DNA of 64,000 nucleotides, taken from F22 sp963675625 (lineage in GTDB: Bacteria; Bacteroidota; Bacteroidia; Bacteroidales; Bacteroidaceae). Both the position numbers and the translations under genes were made by a program. Position 1 is the stretch's first letter, and every line of letters begins with the position of its first letter. This document shows positions 35,781 through 43,769 of the stretch, piece by piece. The notes under the pieces are model-generated. The model made no database searches. It was not told where the DNA came from and worked only from the letters and a program-made list of their open reading frames with translations. Where the stretch lies: the NCBI GenBank assembly GCA_963675625.1, contig OY776497.1, positions 1,736,001-1,800,000 of the forward strand, read 5' to 3'.

Positions 35781-36674
35781 CTATTCAGTATATTTTCCAT
35801 TTTGATACAACTGATGAATTACACCATCACTAAGGCCTACTTTTGGAACCATTATTTGGCTTATATCGCATTGCTTTGCAACAGTCATAAAAATTTTGAT
35901 GGCTGGAACGATAACATCTGCACGATAATTGTTTAAACCGTATTCTTTCATACGCTCTTCAAATGAAAGTAGTTTTAGCGAAGAAAATAATCGTTTTAAT
36001 TCAAAAAATGAAATAGTTTCTTGACGTTTTTTGTTGTGCAGTTTGTGCACTTTATTTATATTCCCCCCAGAACCTATGATAATTTTAGGTTGGTATTTAT
36101 CAACAATTTCCTGAAGCCATTTTCTCATGCTACTAAATTCTTCAGTACATTTATCATTTAGTAGTCGTACTGTGCCAATTTTAAATGAATAGCTGTTTAG
36201 CTTTTTTCCGTTAGCATAAACAATAATTTCTGTACTTCCCCCTCCTACATCAACTGAGAGATAAGTTTTTTTAGGGTCTAACAGTTGACTATAATCACCA
36301 GCTTTATAAATTAAGTCAGCTTCTTCTTTCCCTGAAATAATTTCTATATGTATACCGCTTGAGTCAAAAATGTCTTTGACTACTTCTTCTCCATTAGATG
36401 CTTCACGCATAGCACTTGTTGCACAGCATCTAAATTTTTCTACTTCATAAGCTCGCATAAGATGAGAGAATGCTTGGAAAGCCTCTCTCATACGGAATAT
36501 CTTTTCTGTAGAGATATGGCCATCAGAAAAGACATCTTCGCCAAGACGAATAGGCATACGGACGTAACATGTCTTTTTGTATTCATCTTCTCCGTTGGAA
36601 TTTTTGCTTATTGTATTAATTAATAAACGAATGGCGTTGGAACCAATATCTATGGCGGCAAGTACGGTATTCAT
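35781..36674 (-). CDS. ppx: Ppx/GppA-family exopolyphosphatase
   Basis: Hydrolyses terminal phosphates of polyphosphate, or pppGpp; the family does both. The 297-residue protein starts MNTVLAAIDIGSNAIRLLIN and shows the ASKHA-fold phosphate loops: LAAIDIGSNAIR, LSVDVGGGSTEII, and GSGGNINKV. It is shorter than E. coli Ppx (about 513 aa), lacking the C-terminal HD domain. An upstream ATG at 36725 would overlap the ppk end and is less likely. Next to ppk, so polyphosphate is the likely substrate. Confidence 0.88.
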   Translation of the reverse strand: MNTVLAAIDIGSNAIRLLINTISKNSNGEDEYKKTCYVRMPIRLGEDVFSDGHISTEKIFRMREAFQAFSHLMRAYEVEKFRCCATSAMREASNGEEVVKDIFDSSGIHIEIISGKEEADLIYKAGDYSQLLDPKKTYLSVDVGGGSTEIIVYANGKKLNSYSFKIGTVRLLNDKCTEEFSSMRKWLQEIVDKYQPKIIIGSGGNINKVHKLHNKKRQETISFFELKRLFSSLKLLSFEERMKEYGLNNYRADVIVPAIKIFMTVAKQCDISQIMVPKVGLSDGVIHQLYQNGKYTE

Positions 36675-36690
36675 AAGTAAATATATATAA

Positions 36691-38751
36691 TTATTTTTTT
36701 CTATGTTTTTGATCAAGGTCTTCATAAAAATTATGTAGAGCTAATTGTGCACGAATTTGATAGCTATTCTTTTTGGGCTCAACATAATTATTTGATTCAA
36801 AATCAAACATGGTGCGACTTTTTACATTGTCATTCCATTGAATATCGAAAAATTTATGAAGCGTTTTTTTAATTCTTTTGTCAGTTATAGGAACAGCAAC
36901 TTCAACACGACGGTTCAAGTTACGTGTCATCCAGTCTGCGCTACTAATTATCGTTTCGTCTTCTCCTCCATTATGGAATATGAATAGGCGAGCATGTTCT
37001 AAGTATTTATCTACAATGCTATGTACTTTTATTGTTTCACTAATTCCAGCCAGTTCTGGTTGTAGGCAACATGCACCTCGTATTTGAAGTCGTATCTTTA
37101 CGCCTGACTCACTAGCTTTATATAGTCTTTTGATAATGTCTTCGTCAGTTAAGCTGTTACATTTGGCATAAATATATGCTTTTTTCCCTTTTAATGCAAA
37201 TTCAATCTCACGTTCTATAAGGTCGTTAAATGCTTCGCGCATAGAATAAGGAGATACAATTAGTTTTTTGCAATTAAAATGATAGTGGGGATGTTGTAGA
37301 AATTCGAAGACTTTTGAAGCGTCTTCAGCAATGGATTGGTCAAAAGTAAGCAACCCTAAATCTCCATATATACGTGCTGTGTCTTCATTGAAATTTCCAG
37401 TCCCAACATAGGTGTAACCTTTTAAAAATCCTGCTTCATAACGTTGAATCAGGCAGATTTTGCTGTGTACTTTCAGACCATCTACACCATGGATCACTTT
37501 TACTCCAGCATCTTGCAGTATATCAATGTTTTCTACATTCTGTTCCTCATCAAAACGAGCTAGAAGTTCAACTAATGCAACGACATGCTTACCATTACGA
37601 GCAGCATTGACCAACGCATTAATGACTTTAGAACGTTCTGCTACACGATATAAAGTTATATATATGTTTTGTACATTTGGATCTACAGCCGCTTCACGAA
37701 GGAAGTCAATAAAGTGACTAAAGCTTTGATAAGGATAATTAAGCATAATGTCATGTTGTTTGATGACTTTCATTATGCTATGGTTCGGTCTTATGTACGG
37801 GTGCCCACTTGTGTGTTGACCTTTATTTTCTAATTCTGATACTAGTACGGGAAATTTCATTAAGTCCTTCATTAAATGATAGCGCGTGCTATGCTGAATA
37901 AAATCTGAAGTCTCTTTCAATCCTAGTTTGTTTGCTATAGTCCTAATTATGTCAGTTGGCATTTTTTTATCAATAATCATACGAATGACTTCGCCGTGTT
38001 GACGTGCTTCAATTCCACGTTCCATCTTTTCAATTGTGCTTAAGCTAAGGTCTTCATCTAATGGCATGACGGCATCACGTAATATCTTAAAAGTGTGTGC
38101 TGTCACTTTTTCATAGCGAAACATAAAGAAAATTTCATCTAAACATAAACGTATAATATCATCCAAAAATATAACTTCATGACGATCTTTTTTGCTAGGT
38201 GGTAGTACTACAAATCTAGGACTTTTCTTAGATATAGGAAGTTGTATTATTGAGAATCTTGATATGCGGCCGATCCACATTTTTATTGCCATATACACAT
38301 GACCATCCTTTAAAAATGGTAATGGAGCGGTTTTACGCACCATTAATGGTACAATTCGTGGAGATATAACATTTAAATAATAGTTTCTACAGAAAGCTTG
38401 TTGCTCTTTATTAAGCTCCGTTTCATTGAGGACGTAAATGTTATTCTTTTCCATTTCTAGAAGAATTTCATCGTACGTTTTTTGAAATAATTGAAAATCA
38501 TCAATTATTTTTTTGTTTACTATTGCAAGTAAATTAGAGGGATGGTAATTGCCAGTCATTATGGGAGCTTTCTTGCCCATGCGACTAAATCGGACTAAAT
38601 TTCCAACTCGTACTTTTATAAACTCATCTTGATTATTGGAAAAAATACCAAGGAATCGTAATCTTTGGAGTAGAGGCACAGTTTGATCTTGTGCTTCCTG
38701 CATTACTCGTTTGTTAAAACATAGCCAGCTAAGTTCTCTATTATTAATCAT
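36691..38751 (-). CDS. ppk: Polyphosphate kinase 1
   Basis: Makes polyphosphate from ATP, reversibly. 686 residues in four-domain PPK1 layout, beginning MINNRELSWLCFNKRVMQEA. The autophosphorylated histidine is His429 in DGLKVHSKICLI, and the second conserved histidine, His586, lies in EHARLFIFHNGG. ATP- and phosphate-binding arginines lie in SSADWMTRNLNRRVEVAVPI. Forms an operon with ppx: 16 nt separate the ppk stop from the ppx ATG. Confidence 0.96.
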   Translation of the reverse strand: MINNRELSWLCFNKRVMQEAQDQTVPLLQRLRFLGIFSNNQDEFIKVRVGNLVRFSRMGKKAPIMTGNYHPSNLLAIVNKKIIDDFQLFQKTYDEILLEMEKNNIYVLNETELNKEQQAFCRNYYLNVISPRIVPLMVRKTAPLPFLKDGHVYMAIKMWIGRISRFSIIQLPISKKSPRFVVLPPSKKDRHEVIFLDDIIRLCLDEIFFMFRYEKVTAHTFKILRDAVMPLDEDLSLSTIEKMERGIEARQHGEVIRMIIDKKMPTDIIRTIANKLGLKETSDFIQHSTRYHLMKDLMKFPVLVSELENKGQHTSGHPYIRPNHSIMKVIKQHDIMLNYPYQSFSHFIDFLREAAVDPNVQNIYITLYRVAERSKVINALVNAARNGKHVVALVELLARFDEEQNVENIDILQDAGVKVIHGVDGLKVHSKICLIQRYEAGFLKGYTYVGTGNFNEDTARIYGDLGLLTFDQSIAEDASKVFEFLQHPHYHFNCKKLIVSPYSMREAFNDLIEREIEFALKGKKAYIYAKCNSLTDEDIIKRLYKASESGVKIRLQIRGACCLQPELAGISETIKVHSIVDKYLEHARLFIFHNGGEDETIISSADWMTRNLNRRVEVAVPITDKRIKKTLHKFFDIQWNDNVKSRTMFDFESNNYVEPKKNSYQIRAQLALHNFYEDLDQKHRKK

Positions 38752-38796
38752 CTTTGTTCGTTTTGTTCTGAAATTATTTTTTTAGTGCTTTCAAAA

Positions 38797-38804
38797 CAAA
38801 AATA
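38797..38804 (-). promoter_or_regulatory. -7 box of the ppk promoter
   Basis: The minus strand reads TATTTTTG about 45 nt upstream of the ppk ATG. Confidence 0.5.
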
Positions 38805-38839
38805 CGAATAAATGCTGAGGAATTCGTTGCATTTTTATT

Positions 38840-38873
38840 AAAAAAAAGGGGGGGCTCACCAAGAGTGCCCCCT
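38840..38873 (-). terminator. Terminator ending the candidate RNA upstream of ppk
   Basis: On the minus strand a stem GGGGG with CCCCC, inner CTC/GAG pairing and a 5-nt loop is followed by a run of eight T. Nothing in the standard gene set needs a terminator here, since fba already has its own at 39656. Confidence 0.75.
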
Positions 38874-39222
38874 GTTTCAATCTTTTCTATGTTCCCACAC
38901 AGCTTAAGACTTGCGTTTTGTGTACTTATAAATCAAATCGAAAGTTTCTTTATATCAAATCATCTTTAATGGGTTCCCTAATAATTTCTTAGTTTTTTTA
39001 AACTATTAGGTTGTGAAGACGATGTAACATGTTTTGTTAAGTTACAGTTTAGCTTATCAAGATTGCAATCTGTTTGTAGATCTCTAAATATATACCAATT
39101 CTTTATGATTGGTCTATCGCTAATCTGTCAAGTTGTTTTATGTAAAACAGAATTTACATTTGTCAAACTTGAGCTTAATGTCTCAAAATAGCCTACAATT
39201 TACTGTGATAGGCATTGAAACA
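38840..39222 (-). ncRNA. Candidate structured RNA of about 383 nt (novel)
   Basis: Between a consensus promoter and a strong terminator on the minus strand lies about 383 nt with no long open frame. Hand-folding finds several local hairpins: GCCTA/TAGGC near the 5' end, CAAGTT/AACTTG enclosing ATGTAAA/TTTACAT, ACCAAT/ATTGGT, the palindrome AGATTGCAATCT, TGTAAC/GTTACA, and CCTAAT/ATTAGG. I looked for tmRNA, RNase P, SRP and 6S landmarks and saw none. A 24-codon frame (39030-38956) lies inside. Expression is not proven. Confidence 0.5.
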
Positions 39223-39227
39223 TGGTT

Positions 39228-39258
39228 CAAAGATACGCATCAATATTTTATTATCAAA
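39228..39258 (-). promoter_or_regulatory. Consensus promoter of the candidate RNA
   Basis: The minus strand shows TTTG (39258-39255), a 19-nt spacer, and TATCTTTG (39235-39228). This is an exact match to the consensus, with a start expected near 39222. Confidence 0.7.
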
Positions 39259-39655
39259 GGAAATGTCTAATTTTTTTTGTTGTAGTTCTTTTTGTTTAGT
39301 CTTGTTTTTTTTACTGTAAAATAAAGCGGTGTATAACTGTTTCTAAATGTCTTAATTTAAACGCATGTTTTTGGGTTACTACTGCAGCTTAATATTTTTA
39401 ATTGAAATCTATACTAGTGCTGCCTTTTTTTTAATGTTTAAGTTCTCCAGCTGAATCATGTGTTAAAATCCGCATGCATGAATTAATTCAAATATTTAGC
39501 TTTTAATGTATATGTTTATACGTTTTGTCTTTTGTGTTGTAAGCACAATGAACGAAAATTTAGAATATATATATTGAATAGTTGTATAAAATGATCTTGA
39601 TATTTTCTGCGTTGTGTGAGCAATATTGTATTTTTCTGGGGAGTGAATTACGTAA
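39259..39655. other. AT-rich gap without a recognisable feature
   Basis: About 400 bp between the RNA promoter and the fba terminator. I see no open frame of useful length, no -7 match on either strand and no repeat; scattered T-tracts occur. Confidence 0.6.
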
Positions 39656-39690
39656 AAAGCCAGCTATAAGAAAGACTTATAGCTGGCTTT
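39656..39690 (-). terminator. Terminator of fba
   Basis: A perfect 15-bp stem (AAAGCCAGCTATAAG and complement) and a 5-nt loop, with TTTTT on the minus strand. About 30 nt past the fba stop. Confidence 0.85.
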
Positions 39691-39719
39691 ATTTATTAGA
39701 CTAATCTAAAATTGTAATA

Positions 39720-40715
39720 TTAAAGCTTATCGTTAGATCCTAGTACTTCATTAATCTTATGCATATATAGCTTTTTCATGCTTTCACGAGCTGGTCCTAA
39801 ATACTTACGTGGGTCAAACTCAGCTGGAGATTCTGCAAATACACGACGAATAGCGGCAGTCATTGCAAGACGGCTATCTGAGTCAATATTGATTTTACAC
39901 ACAGCAGATGTTGCAGCTTCACGAAGCCATTTTTCTGGGATACCGATTGCTGCCTTTAGTGCACCACCATACTTATTAATAGTTTCAACTTCTTCTTGAG
40001 GAACTGAAGACGAACCGTGAAGTACAATAGGGAAACCAGGGATCATTTTTTGACAACCTTCCAACACGTCCATTGCTAGTGGTGGAGGAACTAGATTTCC
40101 ATTTTCATCCTTAGTACATTGTTCAGGAGTAAATTTGTAAGCACCATGAGATGTTCCAATTGAAATAGCCAAACTATCGCAGCCTGTTTTAGTCACAAAG
40201 TCTTCAACTTCTTCAGGCTTAGTATATGTGTGGTGTTCTGCAACTACTTCATCTTCTACACCTGCAAGTACTCCTAGCTCACCTTCTACAGTTACGCCAA
40301 ACTGATGTGCGTACTCAACAACTTTTTTTGTCAATGCAACGTTTTCGTCGTATGACAAGTGTGATCCATCAATCATTACAGAAGAGAACCCTGAGTCAAT
40401 ACAGCTTTTACAAGTTTCAAAAGAGTCACCGTGGTCTAGGTGAAGTACGATTTGTGGTTTTTCACAACCTAGTTCCTTTGCGTATTCAACAGCACCTTGT
40501 GCCATATAACGAAGAAGAGTACCATTTGCATAGTTACGTGCACCCTTAGAAACTTGAAGAATAACTGGAGAACTAGTTTCAACTGCAGCTTGAATGATAG
40601 CTTGCATTTGCTCCATATTGTTGAAGTTGAATGCTGGAATAGCATAACCACCTTCTACAGCCTTTGCAAACATTTCTTTTGTGTTTACAAGACCCAAATC
40701 TTTGTAATTAATCAT
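39720..40715 (-). CDS. fba: Class II fructose-bisphosphate aldolase
   Basis: Zinc-dependent aldolase splitting fructose 1,6-bisphosphate in glycolysis (and joining it in gluconeogenesis). The 331 residues start MINYKDLGLVNTKEMFAKAVEGGYAIPAFNFNN and hold the zinc/catalytic segment HLDHGDSFETCKSCIDSGFSSVMIDGSH, the phosphate-binding VLHGSSSVP, and the KINIDSDSRLAMTAAIRR region. Monocistronic with a strong terminator. Confidence 0.96.
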   Translation of the reverse strand: MINYKDLGLVNTKEMFAKAVEGGYAIPAFNFNNMEQMQAIIQAAVETSSPVILQVSKGARNYANGTLLRYMAQGAVEYAKELGCEKPQIVLHLDHGDSFETCKSCIDSGFSSVMIDGSHLSYDENVALTKKVVEYAHQFGVTVEGELGVLAGVEDEVVAEHHTYTKPEEVEDFVTKTGCDSLAISIGTSHGAYKFTPEQCTKDENGNLVPPPLAMDVLEGCQKMIPGFPIVLHGSSSVPQEEVETINKYGGALKAAIGIPEKWLREAATSAVCKINIDSDSRLAMTAAIRRVFAESPAEFDPRKYLGPARESMKKLYMHKINEVLGSNDKL

Positions 40716-40819
40716 CTTGATAAAGTTTATGTTTAATTGAAATCAAATACCTATTACAACCCTATACAACCCAATTGATTTGATATATAGCTATCGGCAT
40801 AGGGATGACGGGTTTGCTG

Positions 40820-40827
40820 CAAAAATA
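40820..40827 (-). promoter_or_regulatory. -7 box of the fba promoter
   Basis: The minus strand reads TATTTTTG about 105 nt upstream of the fba ATG. The rest of the gap up to 41078 holds only a 28-codon frame on the plus strand (41002-41088). Confidence 0.5.
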
Positions 40828-41077
40828 GATAAAATCCGTCAAATCAGGAAATCTTTTGCTTTAAAAAAGGCCAAATAGACCACGCTGAATCAATAATGTA
40901 CATTTCTTAAACTCAGCTAGTTGATACAAACCCTTTTGATTGTTGAATGATTAGATTCTAATTTCTCTCCACTTTTCTATGAAGTATATTGAGGAACACA
41001 CATGAAATTATATCTCTTCATTGTACAAATTGGACTTATTGGTTATGTTGAGAGGTATATCATTCTTATAAAGAAAA

Positions 41078-41103
41078 AAGAGTACTAATCAACTAGTACT
41101 CTT
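41078..41103 (-). terminator. Terminator overlapping the HicB-like gene's stop codon
   Basis: On the minus strand AAGAGTACTA / TAGTACTCTT is a 10-bp perfect stem followed by TTTTC. The stop codon at 41093-41095 sits within it. Confidence 0.65.
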
Positions 41104-41272
41104 CAACGTTATAATAGGTGTCAATAAATTCTTCTACATTTGTGCGTAAATTCTCTTCAGCCTCTTCATAAGAGTCACCGTATGCATTGCATTGCAAATT
41201 TGATGATAGATAAGCGAAAAATCCGCCATCAGCAGTAGATTCAATCACAAAATCATTTTCATTGAAATTCAT
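41093..41272 (-). CDS. HicB-like small protein, orphan
   Basis: 59 residues (MNFNENDFVIESTADGGFFA to YYNVEEY). The body resembles the partial RNase-H-like fold of HicB antitoxins and UPF0150 proteins, whose pattern is E-x-D-G-G-F-x-A-x-x, then a DSxEEAxENL helix. No DNA-binding domain and no HicA partner accompany it. An upstream start at 41344 adds 24 residues without clear conservation. It could be a solitary regulator or a decayed antitoxin. Confidence 0.55.
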   Translation of the reverse strand: MNFNENDFVIESTADGGFFAYLSSNLQCNAYGDSYEEAEENLRTNVEEFIDTYYNVEEY

Positions 41273-41381
41273 AATATAAGTCTTTATTGTGAGAAAGTTC
41301 TTATTTATGGGTGTAAAGTTAGTGATTATTTGTGGTTTTGGCAATCCTTTTTGTGAATATTTTGTCTAATCAATGTAAAAA

Positions 41382-41409
41382 ACCGCAGGTCGTTGAATAC
41401 GCCTGCGGT
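41382..41409 (-). terminator. Terminator of the lipoprotein gene
   Basis: An 8-bp perfect stem ACCGCAGG/CCTGCGGT around a 12-nt loop, followed on the minus strand by TTTTT. About 45 nt past the stop. Confidence 0.75.
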
Positions 41410-41455
41410 CTCTAGCATTATATGGCTTATCGCCTAGAACCCAATCCTCAACGGA

Positions 41456-43729
41456 TTAGAAATTGTAACCAGTCCAAGAGAAAACGCTTGTGTCAGCACC
41501 AGTGTGTCCTGCTTCTATAACTATGCCAGCATACCCTGTTTCAGGATTAATTAGTTTACCTGAGTATGCACCAGTCATTTTGTTAGTAATAGAACCTGTT
41601 GAAGTGGTTTCTGCATTCCCTTTACTATCTTGCATGTCGATGAAATCTTTAAAAGTAGCTGTCCCTTTAACTAGTACATTTGTAAGTGCACAAGTTGCAC
41701 CACGACGAATTTTAATGCAATCTTCAACGTCTTCATTATCTATACGAGAATCAGTAGAGTTGAATTCAAGTGTCATGTCTTCAACAGTTAGTACAGTTTG
41801 GTAAAAATCACTAGGGGTTAAACCATCCCAGTTGCCATCACATTCAATACCACGTGGGTCTTTTTCAGTAGATTGAAATTCAGGAGTGTTTACGCCGTAG
41901 CAATTTGAAAGTTTGCCACGATATCCTTGAGTAGAATCAAACATGTCGTCATCACAATCCACAGCTAGTAAATTCTTTACATTAACAGAACCACCAAAAC
42001 ATTCTACAGCGTCATCAGCTGATTCTAGTACGTAGATATTTTCAATAGTAGTTTGTGAACCTACTGCATTCAGTGTTAGACCATTATGTTCTACATTAGC
42101 AGAACTTTTGGCACCAGTATAAAATAGCTTTAGGTAAGTGATAGATCCAGAGTTGTCTGCATCATCTGATCCACCATATGCAATTGAGTTGTCGATTTCT
42201 GTTTTACCAGTATTGGCTACATGATCTTCGCTTGCACCTGAAATCCAAGCTTTACCGTTAATAATGAGTCCACCCCAATAACCCGAACCAGCATTTGCCA
42301 CGTCAGCTGTCATGGTAACAGGTGCATCTGATGTACCTTCGATATGAATTTTTCCACCCATTTCTACTATGATGTATTGTCCAAAACCTTCTCTAGCTAG
42401 GATTGTTGTTCCAGCAGGTATAATCAGGTCACCACCTTCTTTAACAGACAAGGCTCCAGTTAGATAGTAGGTAGTGCTTGCATTTAGAGTTTTAGCTCCA
42501 GTAATATCACCAGAAAGATCTTCTGTTGCATTACTTGATCCGGTGTAACCTGTCCAAGCGAACAAATTAAAGTTACAACCGGTATTACTAGGTACAATTT
42601 CAACATTAGGATAGTTTACACCTTCATCTGTATTAATTGCCTTGCCAGCTATTTTACCAGTAAGTGCTGTAGATAGAGAGATTTCAGACTCTGTTTTACC
42701 CGCTCCCTTACTATCATGCATGTCAATAATGTCTATAACTGATGCAGTCCCGATAGCTAAAGCATTTTGTATATGAACTGTAGCACCACGGCGAATTTTA
42801 ATTACGTCTTCAACATCACCTTCTTTGTCAGGACGAGAAGCTGTTGAGTTCAATTGGAATGTGACATTTTTTACGGTCATGTCTGTTTGTCCGTAGTCGG
42901 ATGGCGTTAATCCATCCCAGTTACCATCACATTCGATACCACGAGGGTCTTTTTCTGAGGAAGTGAAATTTGCATTGTTGATACCATAGGCATTTTCAAG
43001 AGTTCCATGATAACCTTGAGTGAAATCAAACATGTCATCGTCACAATCTACGGCTAATAGATTTTTTACATTTACAGAACCACCGAAGAATTCTACAGCA
43101 TCATCAGCAGACTCTAATACGTAAATGTTTTCGATTTTTGTACCAGATCCAACAGCATTCAGAGTTAAACCGTTATGTTCAACATCTGCTGAACTTTTTG
43201 CGCCTGTGTAAAGTAGTTCTAAGTAAGTAATAGAACCTGAATTATCATTATCAACATCGCCACCATAAAGTAGTGCGTTGTCTATTTCTGTTTTCCCTGT
43301 ATTTTGTGAATAGTCACTTGATGCTCCTGAAATATGAGCTTTACCGTTGATGATAAGACCTCCCCAATATCCTGCACCAGCATTTGCTTTGTCAGCTGTC
43401 ATTATAACTGGTTGGCTCGCTGTTCCGTTAACGAAGATTTGTCCTCCTTGTTCAACTACAATGTAGTTACCAAACCCTTCTTTAGCTTCGATACGTGTTC
43501 CAGCTGGGATAGTCAATTTTGCACCATCTTTTACAGCAAGAGCACCTTCTAAAGTGTAAGTCTTTGTGGCATCAAGAGTTAAATTTTCAATCAAGTCTCC
43601 TTTTAAGATAGTTGATACAGGGTTAGGATCTGGACCTGGCTTAGGGTCATTGTCATCTGAACATGCTACAAATGTAGCTGTAGTCAGTGCAAAAGCACCA
43701 TACATTGCGAATTTGAATAAATTCTTCAT
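41456..43729 (-). CDS. Surface lipoprotein with a duplicated beta-helix-like domain
   Basis: 757 residues. The signal peptide ends at Cys23 (TATFVAC), and CSDDND right after it resembles the acidic surface-export signal of Bacteroidetes lipoproteins. The body is two copies of one ~350-residue domain (residues 43-395 and 407-755) with repeated short strands of right-handed parallel beta-helix type. Each copy has an Asp-rich DxDNDxSGSITY-like box (about 157-169 and 519-532), GYWGGLIINGKA, NGLTLNAVGS and ADDAVExFGGSVNVKNLLAVDCDDDMFD. Same strand and just downstream of the TonB-dependent receptor; it may take the place of SusD. Ligand unknown. Confidence 0.8.
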   Translation of the reverse strand: MKNLFKFAMYGAFALTTATFVACSDDNDPKPGPDPNPVSTILKGDLIENLTLDATKTYTLEGALAVKDGAKLTIPAGTRIEAKEGFGNYIVVEQGGQIFVNGTASQPVIMTADKANAGAGYWGGLIINGKAHISGASSDYSQNTGKTEIDNALLYGGDVDNDNSGSITYLELLYTGAKSSADVEHNGLTLNAVGSGTKIENIYVLESADDAVEFFGGSVNVKNLLAVDCDDDMFDFTQGYHGTLENAYGINNANFTSSEKDPRGIECDGNWDGLTPSDYGQTDMTVKNVTFQLNSTASRPDKEGDVEDVIKIRRGATVHIQNALAIGTASVIDIIDMHDSKGAGKTESEISLSTALTGKIAGKAINTDEGVNYPNVEIVPSNTGCNFNLFAWTGYTGSSNATEDLSGDITGAKTLNASTTYYLTGALSVKEGGDLIIPAGTTILAREGFGQYIIVEMGGKIHIEGTSDAPVTMTADVANAGSGYWGGLIINGKAWISGASEDHVANTGKTEIDNSIAYGGSDDADNSGSITYLKLFYTGAKSSANVEHNGLTLNAVGSQTTIENIYVLESADDAVECFGGSVNVKNLLAVDCDDDMFDSTQGYRGKLSNCYGVNTPEFQSTEKDPRGIECDGNWDGLTPSDFYQTVLTVEDMTLEFNSTDSRIDNEDVEDCIKIRRGATCALTNVLVKGTATFKDFIDMQDSKGNAETTSTGSITNKMTGAYSGKLINPETGYAGIVIEAGHTGADTSVFSWTGYNF
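41465..43603 (-). repeat. Tandem internal duplication inside the lipoprotein gene
   Basis: Codons for residues 43-395 (43603-42545) and 407-755 (42511-41465) encode two copies of one domain with a period of about 362 residues. Several blocks are identical, for example residues 182-194 and 545-557 (VEHNGLTLNAVGS). A duplication of one gene is the simplest origin. Confidence 0.85.
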
Positions 43730-43769
43730 TGTTTTGTTTGTTAGGAAATTAATAATTGTGATTTACCTT

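Noticed and set aside
38840..39222. Candidate RNA as tmRNA, RNase P, SRP or 6S RNA
   Set aside because: No tRNA-like ends or T-arm, no GAGGAAAGTCC-type RNase P core, too long for SRP or 6S and no long closing stem.
39259..39655. Decayed gene in the fba-RNA gap
   Set aside because: No frame of coherent codon pattern or family similarity could be followed on either strand.
41465..43603. CRISPR or short tandem repeat
   Set aside because: The repetition is a ~362-codon coding duplication, not short direct repeats with spacers.
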